From Eubacterium pyruvativorans (GTDB lineage: Bacteria > Bacillota > Clostridia > Peptostreptococcales > Anaerovoracaceae): a DNA stretch of 64,000 nt. Positions 17,638-25,300 of the stretch are shown one piece after another. Every line of letters starts with the position of its first letter. Within the stretch, counting starts at the first letter, position 1. Position numbers and translations under genes: made by a program. The stretch spans positions 43,008 to 107,007 of the forward strand of contig NZ_FNBF01000006.1 in the NCBI RefSeq assembly GCF_900102225.1, in the 5' to 3' direction. The notes under the pieces were generated by a model that was given only the letters and a program-made list of their open reading frames with translations, had not been told where the DNA came from and did no database searches.

Positions 17638-17689
17638 TTGCCAATCCCTTTGTTGTGTCATATAATAGCATCATAATGTTATCTTTCAA
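17638..17689. promoter_or_regulatory. Overlapping divergent promoters of the ECF gene and the MocR regulator
   Basis: Rightward: TTGCCA (17638-17643), 17 bp, TATAAT (17661-17666). Leftward: TTGAAA (17689-17684), 16 bp, TATTAT (17667-17662). The two -10 elements occupy nearly the same bases on opposite strands, so polymerase binding should be mutually exclusive and one operator could control both genes. Confidence 0.7.
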
Positions 17690-17739
17690 ATACTCAATTA
17701 TTTTCTTTTTCAGATATACAGTTAGGAGATACAGCGGAA

Positions 17740-19170
17740 ATGAAACCGATTTCTATCGAATTCAATGACAGTTCTTCCCGACCTCTGTACTTACAGTTAT
17801 ACGACTATCTGAAGAATGCGCTGATCACCCGGGATCTGGAGCCGGGGGAGAAACTGCCTTCTCTGCGGAACCTCTCCCGCCAGCTGGGCATCAGTATCAC
17901 CACTGTCCAGTCGGCATATAATCAGCTGATGGTGGAAGGATATATCGAGAATCATCCCCAGTCCGGATACTACGCATCAGACCTGAAAACCGGGCGTGCG
18001 CCGGCCCCGGCCCGGGGCGGCGTTCCCGCAGAGGGGGAATATGACCGGATCCTCCGCAGAACAGAGGACACCCTGTATCGTTACGATCTGGAATCCTTCG
18101 ATTTCGTGAAGTGGAAGAAATGCATGTCCAGTATACTGACCGATCATCCCGCCCGGCTTTTGTCCGAAGGAGACCGCCAGGGAGAACCGGTGCTGCGGGA
18201 GGAAATCTCCCGGTACGCCTATCTGTCCCGGGGAGTCGTGTCCACTCCGGACCAGGTGGTGATCAGCGCCGGTACCCAGTCTCTGATGAACCATCTGTCC
18301 CGGATCCTGCAGGAGATGGATATCGGGCTGGTGGCCACAGAGAATCCGGGGTACCTTCCGGTGCAGAATATTTTCCGGGACCGGGGATTCACCGTGGCCC
18401 GGATTCCGGTGGCGGAAGACGGGATCGTGATTGAGAAGCTGCCGGAGAATATTCCGGCAGCCGTCTATGTGATGCCGTCGAACCAGTTCCCCACGGGAAC
18501 CGTCATGCCGGTGGGCCGCCGGTACGAACTGCTGGAGTGGGCGAAGACGAACCGCAGCATCATCATCGAAGACGACTATGACAGCGAACTAAGGTATTTC
18601 GGCAGACCGGTGCCGGCGCTGCAGGGGCTGAGTCCGGACTCGGACGTGGTTTACCTCGGGTCTTTCTCCTCCACATTGTTTGCAGGCATCCGTCTTTCCT
18701 ATATGATCCTCCCCGGGGACATGAGCCGGATTTTCCGGGAAAAGATCATGAGGCGCTACGACCAGACCAGTTCGAAGACCGAGCAGCTGACCCTGGCGGA
18801 GTTCATGCACCGGGGCTGGTACCGGACGGAAATCCGGAAGATGCGGAAACTCTACGCCCGGAAACTGAGCCTGGTGCTCCGGGCCATTGAAGAGTCCGGC
18901 GGAGATTTCGTCCGGGCTGTGAACAAGAATTCCGGCATCAACATCACCCTTCACGTGCGTTCCGGGGTGTCCCCTCGGGAACTCTGCGCCGCTGCCCGGG
19001 CGCTCCGGCTCCAGGTCATCCCCCAGACGGATCTCATGGAGCAGGAATCGGCGGACCTGATTTTTTATTATAATCAGATCCCCCTCGGGGAAATCCGGGA
19101 AGCGGTGGAGGAAATGATCGCCGGGTGGAGGGAATTAGAAAAGAAATCAGAAAGGAAGAAGAAAGAATGA
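17740..19170 (+). CDS. MocR/PdxR-type regulator: GntR DNA-binding domain fused to an aminotransferase fold
   Basis: The 476-residue protein has a GntR winged helix at about 10-80 (LPSLRNLSRQLGISITTVQSAYNQL) and a fold-type I aminotransferase domain from about 115. PLP-pocket residues such as DDYDSELRY and the N-containing PSNQFPTG are present. The lysine that would form the PLP Schiff base is replaced: the usual SFSKT reads SFSST, with Ser311 (codon 18670-18672). It should therefore not hold PLP covalently, unlike PdxR or GabR. It presumably controls the divergent ECF gene and the EamA gene that overlaps its end (ATGA). A transporter regulon for a vitamin or amino compound is likely. Confidence 0.88.
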   Translation: MKPISIEFNDSSSRPLYLQLYDYLKNALITRDLEPGEKLPSLRNLSRQLGISITTVQSAYNQLMVEGYIENHPQSGYYASDLKTGRAPAPARGGVPAEGEYDRILRRTEDTLYRYDLESFDFVKWKKCMSSILTDHPARLLSEGDRQGEPVLREEISRYAYLSRGVVSTPDQVVISAGTQSLMNHLSRILQEMDIGLVATENPGYLPVQNIFRDRGFTVARIPVAEDGIVIEKLPENIPAAVYVMPSNQFPTGTVMPVGRRYELLEWAKTNRSIIIEDDYDSELRYFGRPVPALQGLSPDSDVVYLGSFSSTLFAGIRLSYMILPGDMSRIFREKIMRRYDQTSSKTEQLTLAEFMHRGWYRTEIRKMRKLYARKLSLVLRAIEESGGDFVRAVNKNSGINITLHVRSGVSPRELCAAARALRLQVIPQTDLMEQESADLIFYYNQIPLGEIREAVEEMIAGWRELEKKSERKKKE

Positions 19171-20072
19171 ATCTGTTCTATACGCTGATGCCTCTGCTGT
19201 CGGGCATCTTCTGGGGTACCTCCGGCACCTTCGTCCGGACCATGGCCGATGAACACTGGGACAATATGACGATCCTGTACGGCAGGATGCTGACAGCAGT
19301 GATCATGCTGCTGATTCTGATTCTGATCGTGGACCGGAAGCTGCTTCGTTTCCGGCTGGAGGATCTCTGGATCTTCCTGCTGGGCGGTGCGGTCTTCACC
19401 CTGGGCCTGAACGCCTTCTATCAGGAAACCATTCTCCGTCTGACCCTCTCCCTGGCCGCCGTGCTTCTGGGCATGAGTCCGGTCTTCGTGCTGTTCGCCG
19501 CCCGGATTCTCTTCCATGAGCCCATTACAAAAGCAAAGGTGGGCAGTATGTTTCTGGCCATTTTCGGCTGTGTGCTGGTCAGCGGCGTACTGGAAAACGG
19601 TTCCGCCGGGAATGTGACGCCGCTGAACATCCTCATCGGCATCGCATCCGCCTTCTGCTACGGCATGCAGGTCATCTCCATGCGCATTGCATCCAACCGG
19701 GGGTACCACCCGCTGACCACCACATTCTACAGCCTTCTGTCCGTGGCGATCGTCACCTTCCCGCTGGCGAATCACCGGGCAATCCTGACCTACACTGCCG
19801 CTGCGCCGGTGCCCCACTGGGCCTTCCTGTTTCTGCAGGCCCTCTGTGTCTCCGTGCTTCCGTTTCTGCTGTACAACATCGCCCTGTCCCGGGTGGAATC
19901 CGGAAAAGCGTCGATTCTGGCCTCGGCCGGGGAGCCTTCTGCCGCCACCGTGTTCGGCATGCTGATTTACCACGAGATTCCTTCCATCCTGTCCCTCCTG
20001 GGGCTGGTGGTGGTGATCATTGCGCTGGCTCTCCTGTGCCGGCCGGAACGGAAGGCGGGGGCGGCGGACTGA
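19167..20072 (+). CDS. EamA/DMT-superfamily transporter
   Basis: 301 residues from ATG 19167, which overlaps the regulator's stop as ATGA; GAAAGGAAG precedes it. Ten membrane helices form two EamA repeats. The first begins MPLLSGIFWGTSGTFVR and the second holds SAFCYGMQVISMRIA and LASAGEPSAATVFGMLIYHE. The family exports or exchanges small metabolites, commonly amino acids. Co-translation with the MocR-like regulator indicates that the regulator's effector and this transporter's cargo are related. The substrate cannot be read from sequence. Confidence 0.85.
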   Translation: MNLFYTLMPLLSGIFWGTSGTFVRTMADEHWDNMTILYGRMLTAVIMLLILILIVDRKLLRFRLEDLWIFLLGGAVFTLGLNAFYQETILRLTLSLAAVLLGMSPVFVLFAARILFHEPITKAKVGSMFLAIFGCVLVSGVLENGSAGNVTPLNILIGIASAFCYGMQVISMRIASNRGYHPLTTTFYSLLSVAIVTFPLANHRAILTYTAAAPVPHWAFLFLQALCVSVLPFLLYNIALSRVESGKASILASAGEPSAATVFGMLIYHEIPSILSLLGLVVVIIALALLCRPERKAGAAD

Positions 20073-20118
20073 CCGGACGGCGAATCCTCCGCCTCTTCAT
20101 CAACCGCTTGATCCACCC

Positions 20119-21153
20119 CTATTCCGCCGGCTGAAACGCCATGTTCTTCGACTTCGTGACCTTGTACTTCCGGTCCACAATCAACACCTTGTACGACGGG
20201 AAGTGCTTCTTCATGAAGCGCAGCGCATCCTGCTTCCCGAGAATCAGGCAGGTGGTGGCCAGGGCGTCGCAGTTGGCGGAGCGTCCGTCCGGGGCCACGA
20301 CGGTCACCCCCAGAATGTCTGTATTCACCGGCCGCCCGGTCTTCGGATCCAGGATGTGATGATAAAGCTTCCCGTTCTTCCGGAAGTACCGCTCGTAAAC
20401 CCCGGAAGTCACCAGCGTGGCGTCCTTCACTTTCGTGGACCCCACGATCTCACTGCGGTCCGAGAACGGCCGGTCAATGCCCACATTGAAACTTTCCCCG
20501 TTCTTCGACCCGATGCAGACGATGTTGCCTCCCAGGCTGATAATGCCGGAGGACACCTTCCACTTCTGCTTCAGATACCGGGCCACCCGGTCCGCAATAT
20601 ACCCCTTCGCTATACCGCCCAGGTCCACTTCCCCCTTCGCTGTTCCCATGGACACCCGGTTTCCGCTGATCCGAATCTGCCGGTAGTCAATGTACTTCAC
20701 AGCCTGTTCCAGCTGCCGGTCCGTCGGCACTGCGTGCTTTTCCGCATGAAAATCATACAGATCTTCCGCTTTTCCGACCGTGATATCGAATGTTCCCTTT
20801 GTCAAATCCCCGAACCGGATGCCATCCCGGAGCACTTCCAGGGTCACATCGGACACCCTAACCGGTTTTCCTGCGGCGTGATTGATCTTCCAGATATCAC
20901 TGCCCTTCACGGTCTTCGACAGCGTATCCTCATAATACGAACACTGCCGGAAAGCCCCGCGGATCGCCTTCTCCGCCCGGTCTTCCGACATGCCTTCCAT
21001 GTCATAGATCGTGATGTCGCAGACCGTGTCGAAGTAGTAGCTTTCCTTCGTGACCGGTTCTGTCTTCCCGCAGCCCGCCAGGGGCAGAGCCAGCCCCAGA
21101 GTGAGACAAAAAATCACCAGCAAGCTCCCGATTTTCCTTCTGTTTCCCCGCAT
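20119..21153 (-). CDS. apbE: FAD:protein FMN transferase (flavinyltransferase), lipoprotein
   Basis: 344 residues from ATG 21153 (GGAAGAGGG upstream). The signal peptide ends in the lipobox LPLAGC, so the protein is an extracytoplasmic lipoprotein. ApbE motifs include YYFDTVCDITIYD, the GGIAKGYIADRVA motif, SLGGNIVCIG and the metal-site segment ATTCLILG near the C-terminus. It moves FMN from FAD onto a Thr or Ser of target proteins. The obvious targets are RnfG and RnfD, encoded 7-10 kb away on the same strand. The longer frame to 21261 precedes the promoter and was rejected. It is divergent from the NusG-II/Gx gene pair. Confidence 0.94.
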   Translation of the reverse strand: MRGNRRKIGSLLVIFCLTLGLALPLAGCGKTEPVTKESYYFDTVCDITIYDMEGMSEDRAEKAIRGAFRQCSYYEDTLSKTVKGSDIWKINHAAGKPVRVSDVTLEVLRDGIRFGDLTKGTFDITVGKAEDLYDFHAEKHAVPTDRQLEQAVKYIDYRQIRISGNRVSMGTAKGEVDLGGIAKGYIADRVARYLKQKWKVSSGIISLGGNIVCIGSKNGESFNVGIDRPFSDRSEIVGSTKVKDATLVTSGVYERYFRKNGKLYHHILDPKTGRPVNTDILGVTVVAPDGRSANCDALATTCLILGKQDALRFMKKHFPSYKVLIVDRKYKVTKSKNMAFQPAE

Positions 21154-21211
21154 ATTTCCCTCTTCCTGTTTGCAGATTGACCCGGCCTTCCCGGTCAGAC
21201 AATAATATCTG

Positions 21212-21245
21212 ATTATACCATATCCCGCCGCAAGTATGCTATAAT
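21212..21245. promoter_or_regulatory. Divergent extended -10 promoters for apbE and the NusG-II gene
   Basis: Leftward TGGTATAAT (21220-21212) serves apbE. Rightward TGCTATAAT (21237-21245) serves the NusG-domain-II gene. Neither has a good -35. The rightward -10 lies only 7 bp before the ATG at 21253, so that transcript may start at or next to the initiation codon. Confidence 0.6.
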
Positions 21246-21252
21246 CACCCTT

Positions 21253-21687
21253 ATGAATCAAAGACCGGAAAATCGAAAACCGAATATATCAGAACCCACC
21301 ACCTGGCAGTTCCTCCGGAGAAGCATCCGGAAAGCGGATATCGTCCTCTTCCTGGTCCTTCTCCTTCTCGGAATCGCTCTGGCTGCAGCGTCCCTGCTGG
21401 GCCGGAGCCGGGGTGCGGAAGCCGTGATCCGGGTGAACGGAGAAATCTACGGCAGTTATCCGCTGTCCGTCAGCCGAACCATTACGATCCGCCGGGGCAG
21501 CCACCGGAATGTGGTCAGGATCCGGAACGGAAAGGTGTTCATGGCCTCCGCTTCCTGCCACAATCAGATCTGCGTACATCACAAGCCCATCAGCGAGACC
21601 AATCAGAGCATCGTCTGCCTGCCGAACCGGGTCAGCGTGGAAATCCGGGCTGCGGGAAAGGAGGGAAAGATCGATGTCTATTCGTAA
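21253..21687 (+). CDS. NusG domain II-containing membrane-anchored protein
   Basis: The 144-residue protein has a 33-residue cytoplasmic head, one membrane helix (34-50, VLFLVLLLLGIALAAASLL) and an extracytoplasmic beta domain. That domain carries the conserved cysteines in SASCHNQICVHHKPIS and NQSIVCLPNRV, the pattern of NusG domain II (COG5341-like) proteins found beside rnf and apbE genes in Clostridia. Its role is unknown; a link with electron-transfer flavoproteins is inferred from recurrent context. No ribosome-binding site precedes the ATG, and a strong -10 lies 7 bp upstream. The next gene overlaps its end by 14 bp. Confidence 0.8.
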   Translation: MNQRPENRKPNISEPTTWQFLRRSIRKADIVLFLVLLLLGIALAAASLLGRSRGAEAVIRVNGEIYGSYPLSVSRTITIRRGSHRNVVRIRNGKVFMASASCHNQICVHHKPISETNQSIVCLPNRVSVEIRAAGKEGKIDVYS

Positions 21688-22219
21688 TACCGGCGGCGCC
21701 TCTCCCCGGGACCACAGCGCCCGTCGAACGAAGCGTCTCACCACAGGAGCCATGTTCGCCGCTCTGGCGCTGATCTTTTCCTACATTGAATTTCTCATCC
21801 CGGTTAATATCGGCATCCCCGGCATAAAGCTGGGTTTCGCCAATCTGGTGATCATCATCGCCCTGTATGAAATGGACTTCCGCTATGCGCTGGCCATCAA
21901 TCTGGTGCGCATCGGCCTTTCGGGGCTGCTGTTCAGCGGCGTGTTCGCCATGCTGTACTCACTGGCCGGAGGACTGACCTCCCTGCTGGTCATGGCGCTG
22001 CTCCGCAGAACCGGCCGGTTCTCTATAATCGGCGTCAGCATGGCCGCCGGTGTCGCCCACAACTTCGGACAGCTGATTGTGGCAGCGCTGGTCATCGAGA
22101 ATGCGAAAATGTTCATCTACTTTCCGGTGCTGGTATTCTCCGGCATGGCCGCCGGCATCGGGATCGGCATTCTGGCAGCGGTGCTGGACCGGAAGGTGCC
22201 GAAGCAGCTTTTCCGGTAG
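21674..22219 (+). CDS. Gx transporter family protein (heptaprenyl diphosphate synthase component I-like)
   Basis: 181 residues from ATG 21674 with GGAGGG 8 bp upstream. Five or six membrane helices follow a basic N-terminus. Glycine-rich motifs include IPVNIGIPGIKLGFANLVIIIAL, the LAGGLTSLLVM segment and AAGVAHNFGQLIVAAL. The family is annotated as heptaprenyl diphosphate synthase component I by old homology, but it is a membrane protein resembling ECF S components. It overlaps the NusG-II gene and belongs to the apbE/Rnf-linked neighbourhood. Its substrate is unknown. Confidence 0.82.
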   Translation: MSIRNTGGASPRDHSARRTKRLTTGAMFAALALIFSYIEFLIPVNIGIPGIKLGFANLVIIIALYEMDFRYALAINLVRIGLSGLLFSGVFAMLYSLAGGLTSLLVMALLRRTGRFSIIGVSMAAGVAHNFGQLIVAALVIENAKMFIYFPVLVFSGMAAGIGIGILAAVLDRKVPKQLFR

Positions 22220-22317
22220 CGGGGCGGGCGGCAGGCGGCGGGCGGCCAAGTACAGAATACCAAGCACAGGCGGGCGAGTACAGGCGGGCGAATGATGGGG
22301 TTCGGACGACCGGGCGG

Positions 22318-22756
22318 GTGCGGATTCCAATTTTTTTCAGAATCCGCACCTTCAAACTTCTGTTTTCGGCCAGCCATGAAGGCGACCGGATAATCGCAGG
22401 TGCGGAAATCCGAAAAATCCTGTTTTCGCACCTGGCCGCTTCGTGCACGCATCGATTGATCGGTTGCTTTTTTTCAGCGGCCGCATAACCATTCAATTTC
22501 GCTTGAAAGTATGCACATATCAAAACGAATTTCCTGCCCGATGGACACTTCAGAATGATGTTTTCGATGTGATCTAATATTCATTCAAATAGAAGTATAT
22601 TTTCACACTCTCCACAGAGTGCGAAAATACGTTTTCGCCTCATTCCGCACCTTCGTGCGAACAAGGAATAGATTACTCAAGATTTAATTTTATTTTCGCA
22701 CCCTGGCCCGGCGTAATACAGATGCGAAAACAGGGAAAAGCTCCATTCCGCACCTT
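22318..22756. repeat. Dispersed inverted-repeat array sharing the core TTTTCGCACC
   Basis: At least five imperfect palindromes share the core TTTTCGCACC/GGTGCGAAAA or its variant GTGCGGATTC: 22318-22349, 22399-22432, about 22610-22627, about 22653-22666 and about 22693-22731. The direct motif CCGCACCTTC recurs at about 22345, 22654 and 22747. CCTGTTTTCG occurs near 22419 and its reverse complement near 22728. The elements are in both orientations over about 440 bp. Confidence 0.65.
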
Positions 22757-22839
22757 CCATCATTATTCAATCACGCTTCGTATACACTCTCCCCTTCCAT
22801 TTCCATGCATCAGTATTAACATCACGGTTTGTATACAAT

Positions 22840-22916
22840 CCACTGCCCGTCCACTGCTCGGCCCCTACTCGTCCACTGCCCGTCCACTGCCCGTCCACTG
22901 CTCGGCCACTGCCACC
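22840..22916. repeat. 11-bp minisatellite, seven units
   Basis: Seven consecutive 11-bp units fill exactly 77 bp. The consensus is CCACTGCCCGT, with variants ending CTCGG and one degenerate third unit. The period is not a multiple of three and no gene spans it. A second 7 x 11 bp array lies at 63438-63514. Confidence 0.9.
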
Positions 22917-23023
22917 CGTATCCTGGCCCAACTGTTGCGGCACACGTACCACGCTGCCCCATATCCCCCGCATCTCGGTTTCACGCACGCCGCACATTCC
23001 CCCGCATGCTCCAGTCTCACACG

Positions 23024-23080
23024 AAAAAAAAAAGAGGCCGCCGCCCCGAAACGGTTTTCACCGTTCAAGGCAGCAGCCCC
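23024..23080 (-). terminator. Strong intrinsic terminator after ppaC
   Basis: On the minus strand a hairpin of about 20 paired positions, including G-T wobbles and one bulge, closes a GAAA loop between AACGGT and ACCGTT. It is followed by ten Ts. It begins about 35 bp past the ppaC stop. Confidence 0.9.
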
Positions 23081-23115
23081 ATCATCATCTGTATCCGTGT
23101 TTCGAATGCCGCAGC

Positions 23116-24054
23116 CTAACCCAGCGCCTCCAGAACCGGCGGAATCATCTGCTTCTTCCGGCTGACAACGCCCTCCAGCAGCATGCCGTCTTCGCCTTCT
23201 TCCTTCTTCTGGCCGAAGGCCTTCTCCAGCGTAGCTTCTGCCTGGTCACCGGCAAAGATCACGTAACTGCTCTGCTCCCGGATATCCGTCAGCATCAGGA
23301 ATACCATGGCTGTGCCGTCCTTCGCCAGTGTTTCCGGCAGATATGGCAGCAGCATATCCTTTGCCTTCTGCAGGTTCGCCGGGCTCATGAAGCTGGCCTG
23401 GCCCACACCGAATTTCATACCGTCATGCTCGAAGATCTTGAAATCGCTGTAGCAGATATCCTCTGCCGTCTTCCCGTCCAGATTCTCACCGGCCTCGAAC
23501 ATGCCTTCCGCCAGCTGATCCGCATCCACACCGGCGATCTCCGCCAGTTTCTTTCCGGCCGCCACATCCGCATCGGTGCAGGTCGGGGAACGGAATGCCA
23601 GAGTATCGGACAGGATTGCGCTCAGCAGAATGCCGGCGATCTGTTCCGGAATTTCCACACCTGCTTCGTCATACATCTTCGTCAGGATCGTGCAGGTGCA
23701 TCCCAGCGGCTCACAGCGGAAATAGATCGGCGCAATGGTCTGAATGTCACCGATCTTGTGGTGGTCTACCACTTCCACCAGCTCCGCATTCTCGAAACCG
23801 TTCACGGCCTGGGCTGTCTCATTGTGGTCCACCAGGATCACTTTCCGACCAGAAGCGTCTTCCACCAGTTCCGGCGCCTCGATGCCGAAACGCTTCAGAA
23901 CATAAGCGGTCTCCGGGCTGATCTCGCCGGCTCTGCCTGCCACATAGTGATCCCCTGCAGTCTGGTTTTTCAGGTAGGTGTAGGCGACGGAAGAACAGAT
24001 GGAATCGGTATCCGGGTTCTTGTGTCCTGTTACAATGATTTTCTCTTCACTCAT
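23116..24054 (-). CDS. ppaC: Manganese-dependent inorganic pyrophosphatase (DHH family)
   Basis: 312 residues from ATG 24054 (AGAGAGG about 8 bp upstream); the frame extends to 24144 without support. Motifs are VTGHKNPDTDSICS (His11, Asp15 and Asp17 as metal ligands), ILVDHNE, VEVVDHHKIGD and SDTLAFRSPTCT. The C-terminal DHHA2 substrate domain ends with SRKKQMIPPVLEALG. It hydrolyses pyrophosphate to phosphate in the cytoplasm. Length matches the two-domain family II enzyme without CBS inserts. It is monocistronic. Confidence 0.95.
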   Translation of the reverse strand: MSEEKIIVTGHKNPDTDSICSSVAYTYLKNQTAGDHYVAGRAGEISPETAYVLKRFGIEAPELVEDASGRKVILVDHNETAQAVNGFENAELVEVVDHHKIGDIQTIAPIYFRCEPLGCTCTILTKMYDEAGVEIPEQIAGILLSAILSDTLAFRSPTCTDADVAAGKKLAEIAGVDADQLAEGMFEAGENLDGKTAEDICYSDFKIFEHDGMKFGVGQASFMSPANLQKAKDMLLPYLPETLAKDGTAMVFLMLTDIREQSSYVIFAGDQAEATLEKAFGQKKEEGEDGMLLEGVVSRKKQMIPPVLEALG

Positions 24055-24194
24055 AGTATTACCTCTCTTATGATCGACGCAGCTCCCGCCCTCTTCTGCA
24101 GGATCTGACCGAATCCGCCGGCGCCTCCGCCGGCAGCAGTTCACAATATACTCCGATTATTTTACCCCAGCAGAGCAGGCTTGTAAAGAACCCT

Positions 24195-24256
24195 CCCGGC
24201 GCTGACCCATGCATCCCCCGGCGCAGGCATGCATCTCCCGGCGCTGACCCATGCAT
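24195..24256. repeat. Three tandem copies of a roughly 20-bp unit
   Basis: Copies of CCCGGCGCTGACCCATGCAT begin at 24195, 24217 (diverged) and 24237. They lie in the 220-bp gap between the esterase stop and the ppaC start. No gene crosses them. The function is not evident. Confidence 0.75.
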
Positions 24257-24274
24257 CCCCCCGGCTAAGACGCA

Positions 24275-25225
24275 TCACACCTCACAGCCCAGTGTCCGCC
24301 CGAAGAAATCCAGAATCCGTTCTCTCGTTTCTTCCTGGAAGAATTCCCGGGATCCGTGGCCCCCGTGACGGACCGTCAGATATTCCGCCCGGTTCTCCAG
24401 CCCGGCCGCCCGGACCGCATCGTACAGCCGGTCCCCGGAAATTTCCGCAGGCACCACCGGGTCGTTGTCCCCGTGCAAAATCAGCAGGGGACACATCCGG
24501 TCCGTAATATGGTGAAGCGGGCTCATCTCCCGGGCCATTCTCCGGATCTCCTCCGGCGGCTCGCTCCCGTTCAGTCCCAGCAGTTTTCCGGCGTGACTGT
24601 CCTTCGGCCTGGATACCCGGGACTTCGGAAATGCGTTTGGAGACAGTTCGTAGTCGATCAGCCTTTCCAGATCCACCGGGCCGAACAGGTCGCAGCAGGC
24701 CCGGACCGCCGGAAGCCCGTCCCGCCCCGGCATCTCCCCGGTTCCCGGAAGCATCTCATTCAGACCCAGCCATACGGCGAAATACGCCCCCGCCGACCGT
24801 CCCATCACACCGATCCGGGACCGGTCAATCCGGTATTCCCCTGCATGCTCCCCCAGGAACCGGAGAGCGGATGCGGCATCCTCCAGCTGGCCGGGCAGGT
24901 GTGCCTGTGCAGATGTCCGGTAACTCACCGAAACCACCACATAACCCGCCCGGGCGAGGAAAGCCATTTCACCGTTCATGAAATTCCGCTCCACGTGGGT
25001 CCAGCCCCCTCCGGGAAACCACAGAATGCAAGGCTTCCGGGACACATCCTCCTCCGGATCCTCCGGCCGGTAGACCCGCTTCGCATCCCGCCATCCGCTT
25101 TCCATCATCACCGACAGCAGAAGAGGCCGGGCCGCACCATCCGGCCCCGGCGGCGCCGAAAACAGGATGTCGTCATACACCACAATGATATTGTTTTTTT
25201 CTCCCGGATCGATGGATCCCCGCAT
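24275..25225 (-). CDS. Alpha/beta hydrolase, esterase/lipase-like
   Basis: 316 residues from ATG 25225, with AGGAGG 6 bp upstream. The oxyanion-hole motif reads FPGGGWTHVE, equivalent to HGGGW. The nucleophile elbow is GVMGRSAGAYFAVWLG, and the C-terminal ILHGDNDPVVPAE and RHGGHGSREF supply the Asp and His of the triad. This matches the BD-FAE/HSL-like carboxylesterases that deacylate sugars or small esters. It has no signal peptide, so it acts in the cytoplasm. It is downstream of the MBL hydrolase gene, about 75 bp away. The substrate is unknown. Confidence 0.85.
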   Translation of the reverse strand: MRGSIDPGEKNNIIVVYDDILFSAPPGPDGAARPLLLSVMMESGWRDAKRVYRPEDPEEDVSRKPCILWFPGGGWTHVERNFMNGEMAFLARAGYVVVSVSYRTSAQAHLPGQLEDAASALRFLGEHAGEYRIDRSRIGVMGRSAGAYFAVWLGLNEMLPGTGEMPGRDGLPAVRACCDLFGPVDLERLIDYELSPNAFPKSRVSRPKDSHAGKLLGLNGSEPPEEIRRMAREMSPLHHITDRMCPLLILHGDNDPVVPAEISGDRLYDAVRAAGLENRAEYLTVRHGGHGSREFFQEETRERILDFFGRTLGCEV

Positions 25226-25300
25226 TCCGCTCCTCCTTTTCTTAATGGACAAAAAACGATCGGAAGGGCGCTCATTTTTTTGTCCTCCGGAAACGCCGGA

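Larger units (their letters stand above)
22220..23115. other. Repeat-rich non-coding spacer of about 0.9 kb
   Basis: I see no credible gene here. The spacer holds, in order, a 14-bp tandem duplication ACAGGCGGGCGAGT (about 22265-22292), an array of TTTTCGCACC-type inverted repeats (22318-22756), an 11-bp minisatellite (22840-22916) and the ppaC terminator (23024-23080). The middle is AT-rich, unlike neighbouring genes, so horizontal origin or a lost element is possible. Short reading frames across the minisatellite only reflect its repeats. Confidence 0.7.

Noticed and set aside
22318..22756. CRISPR array
   Set aside because: Repeat lengths and spacings are irregular, repeats occur in both orientations, and no cas gene is present.
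22767..22997. A 76-residue leftward reading frame rich in WTGSGR repeats
   Set aside because: It is only the translation of the 11-bp minisatellite; no ribosome-binding site, and the period shifts frame between units.
22829..23119. Rightward reading frames across the 22.7-23.1 kb spacer
   Set aside because: Composition is Pro/His/Ser-rich from repeats and C-runs, they run through the ppaC terminator, and they resemble nothing.
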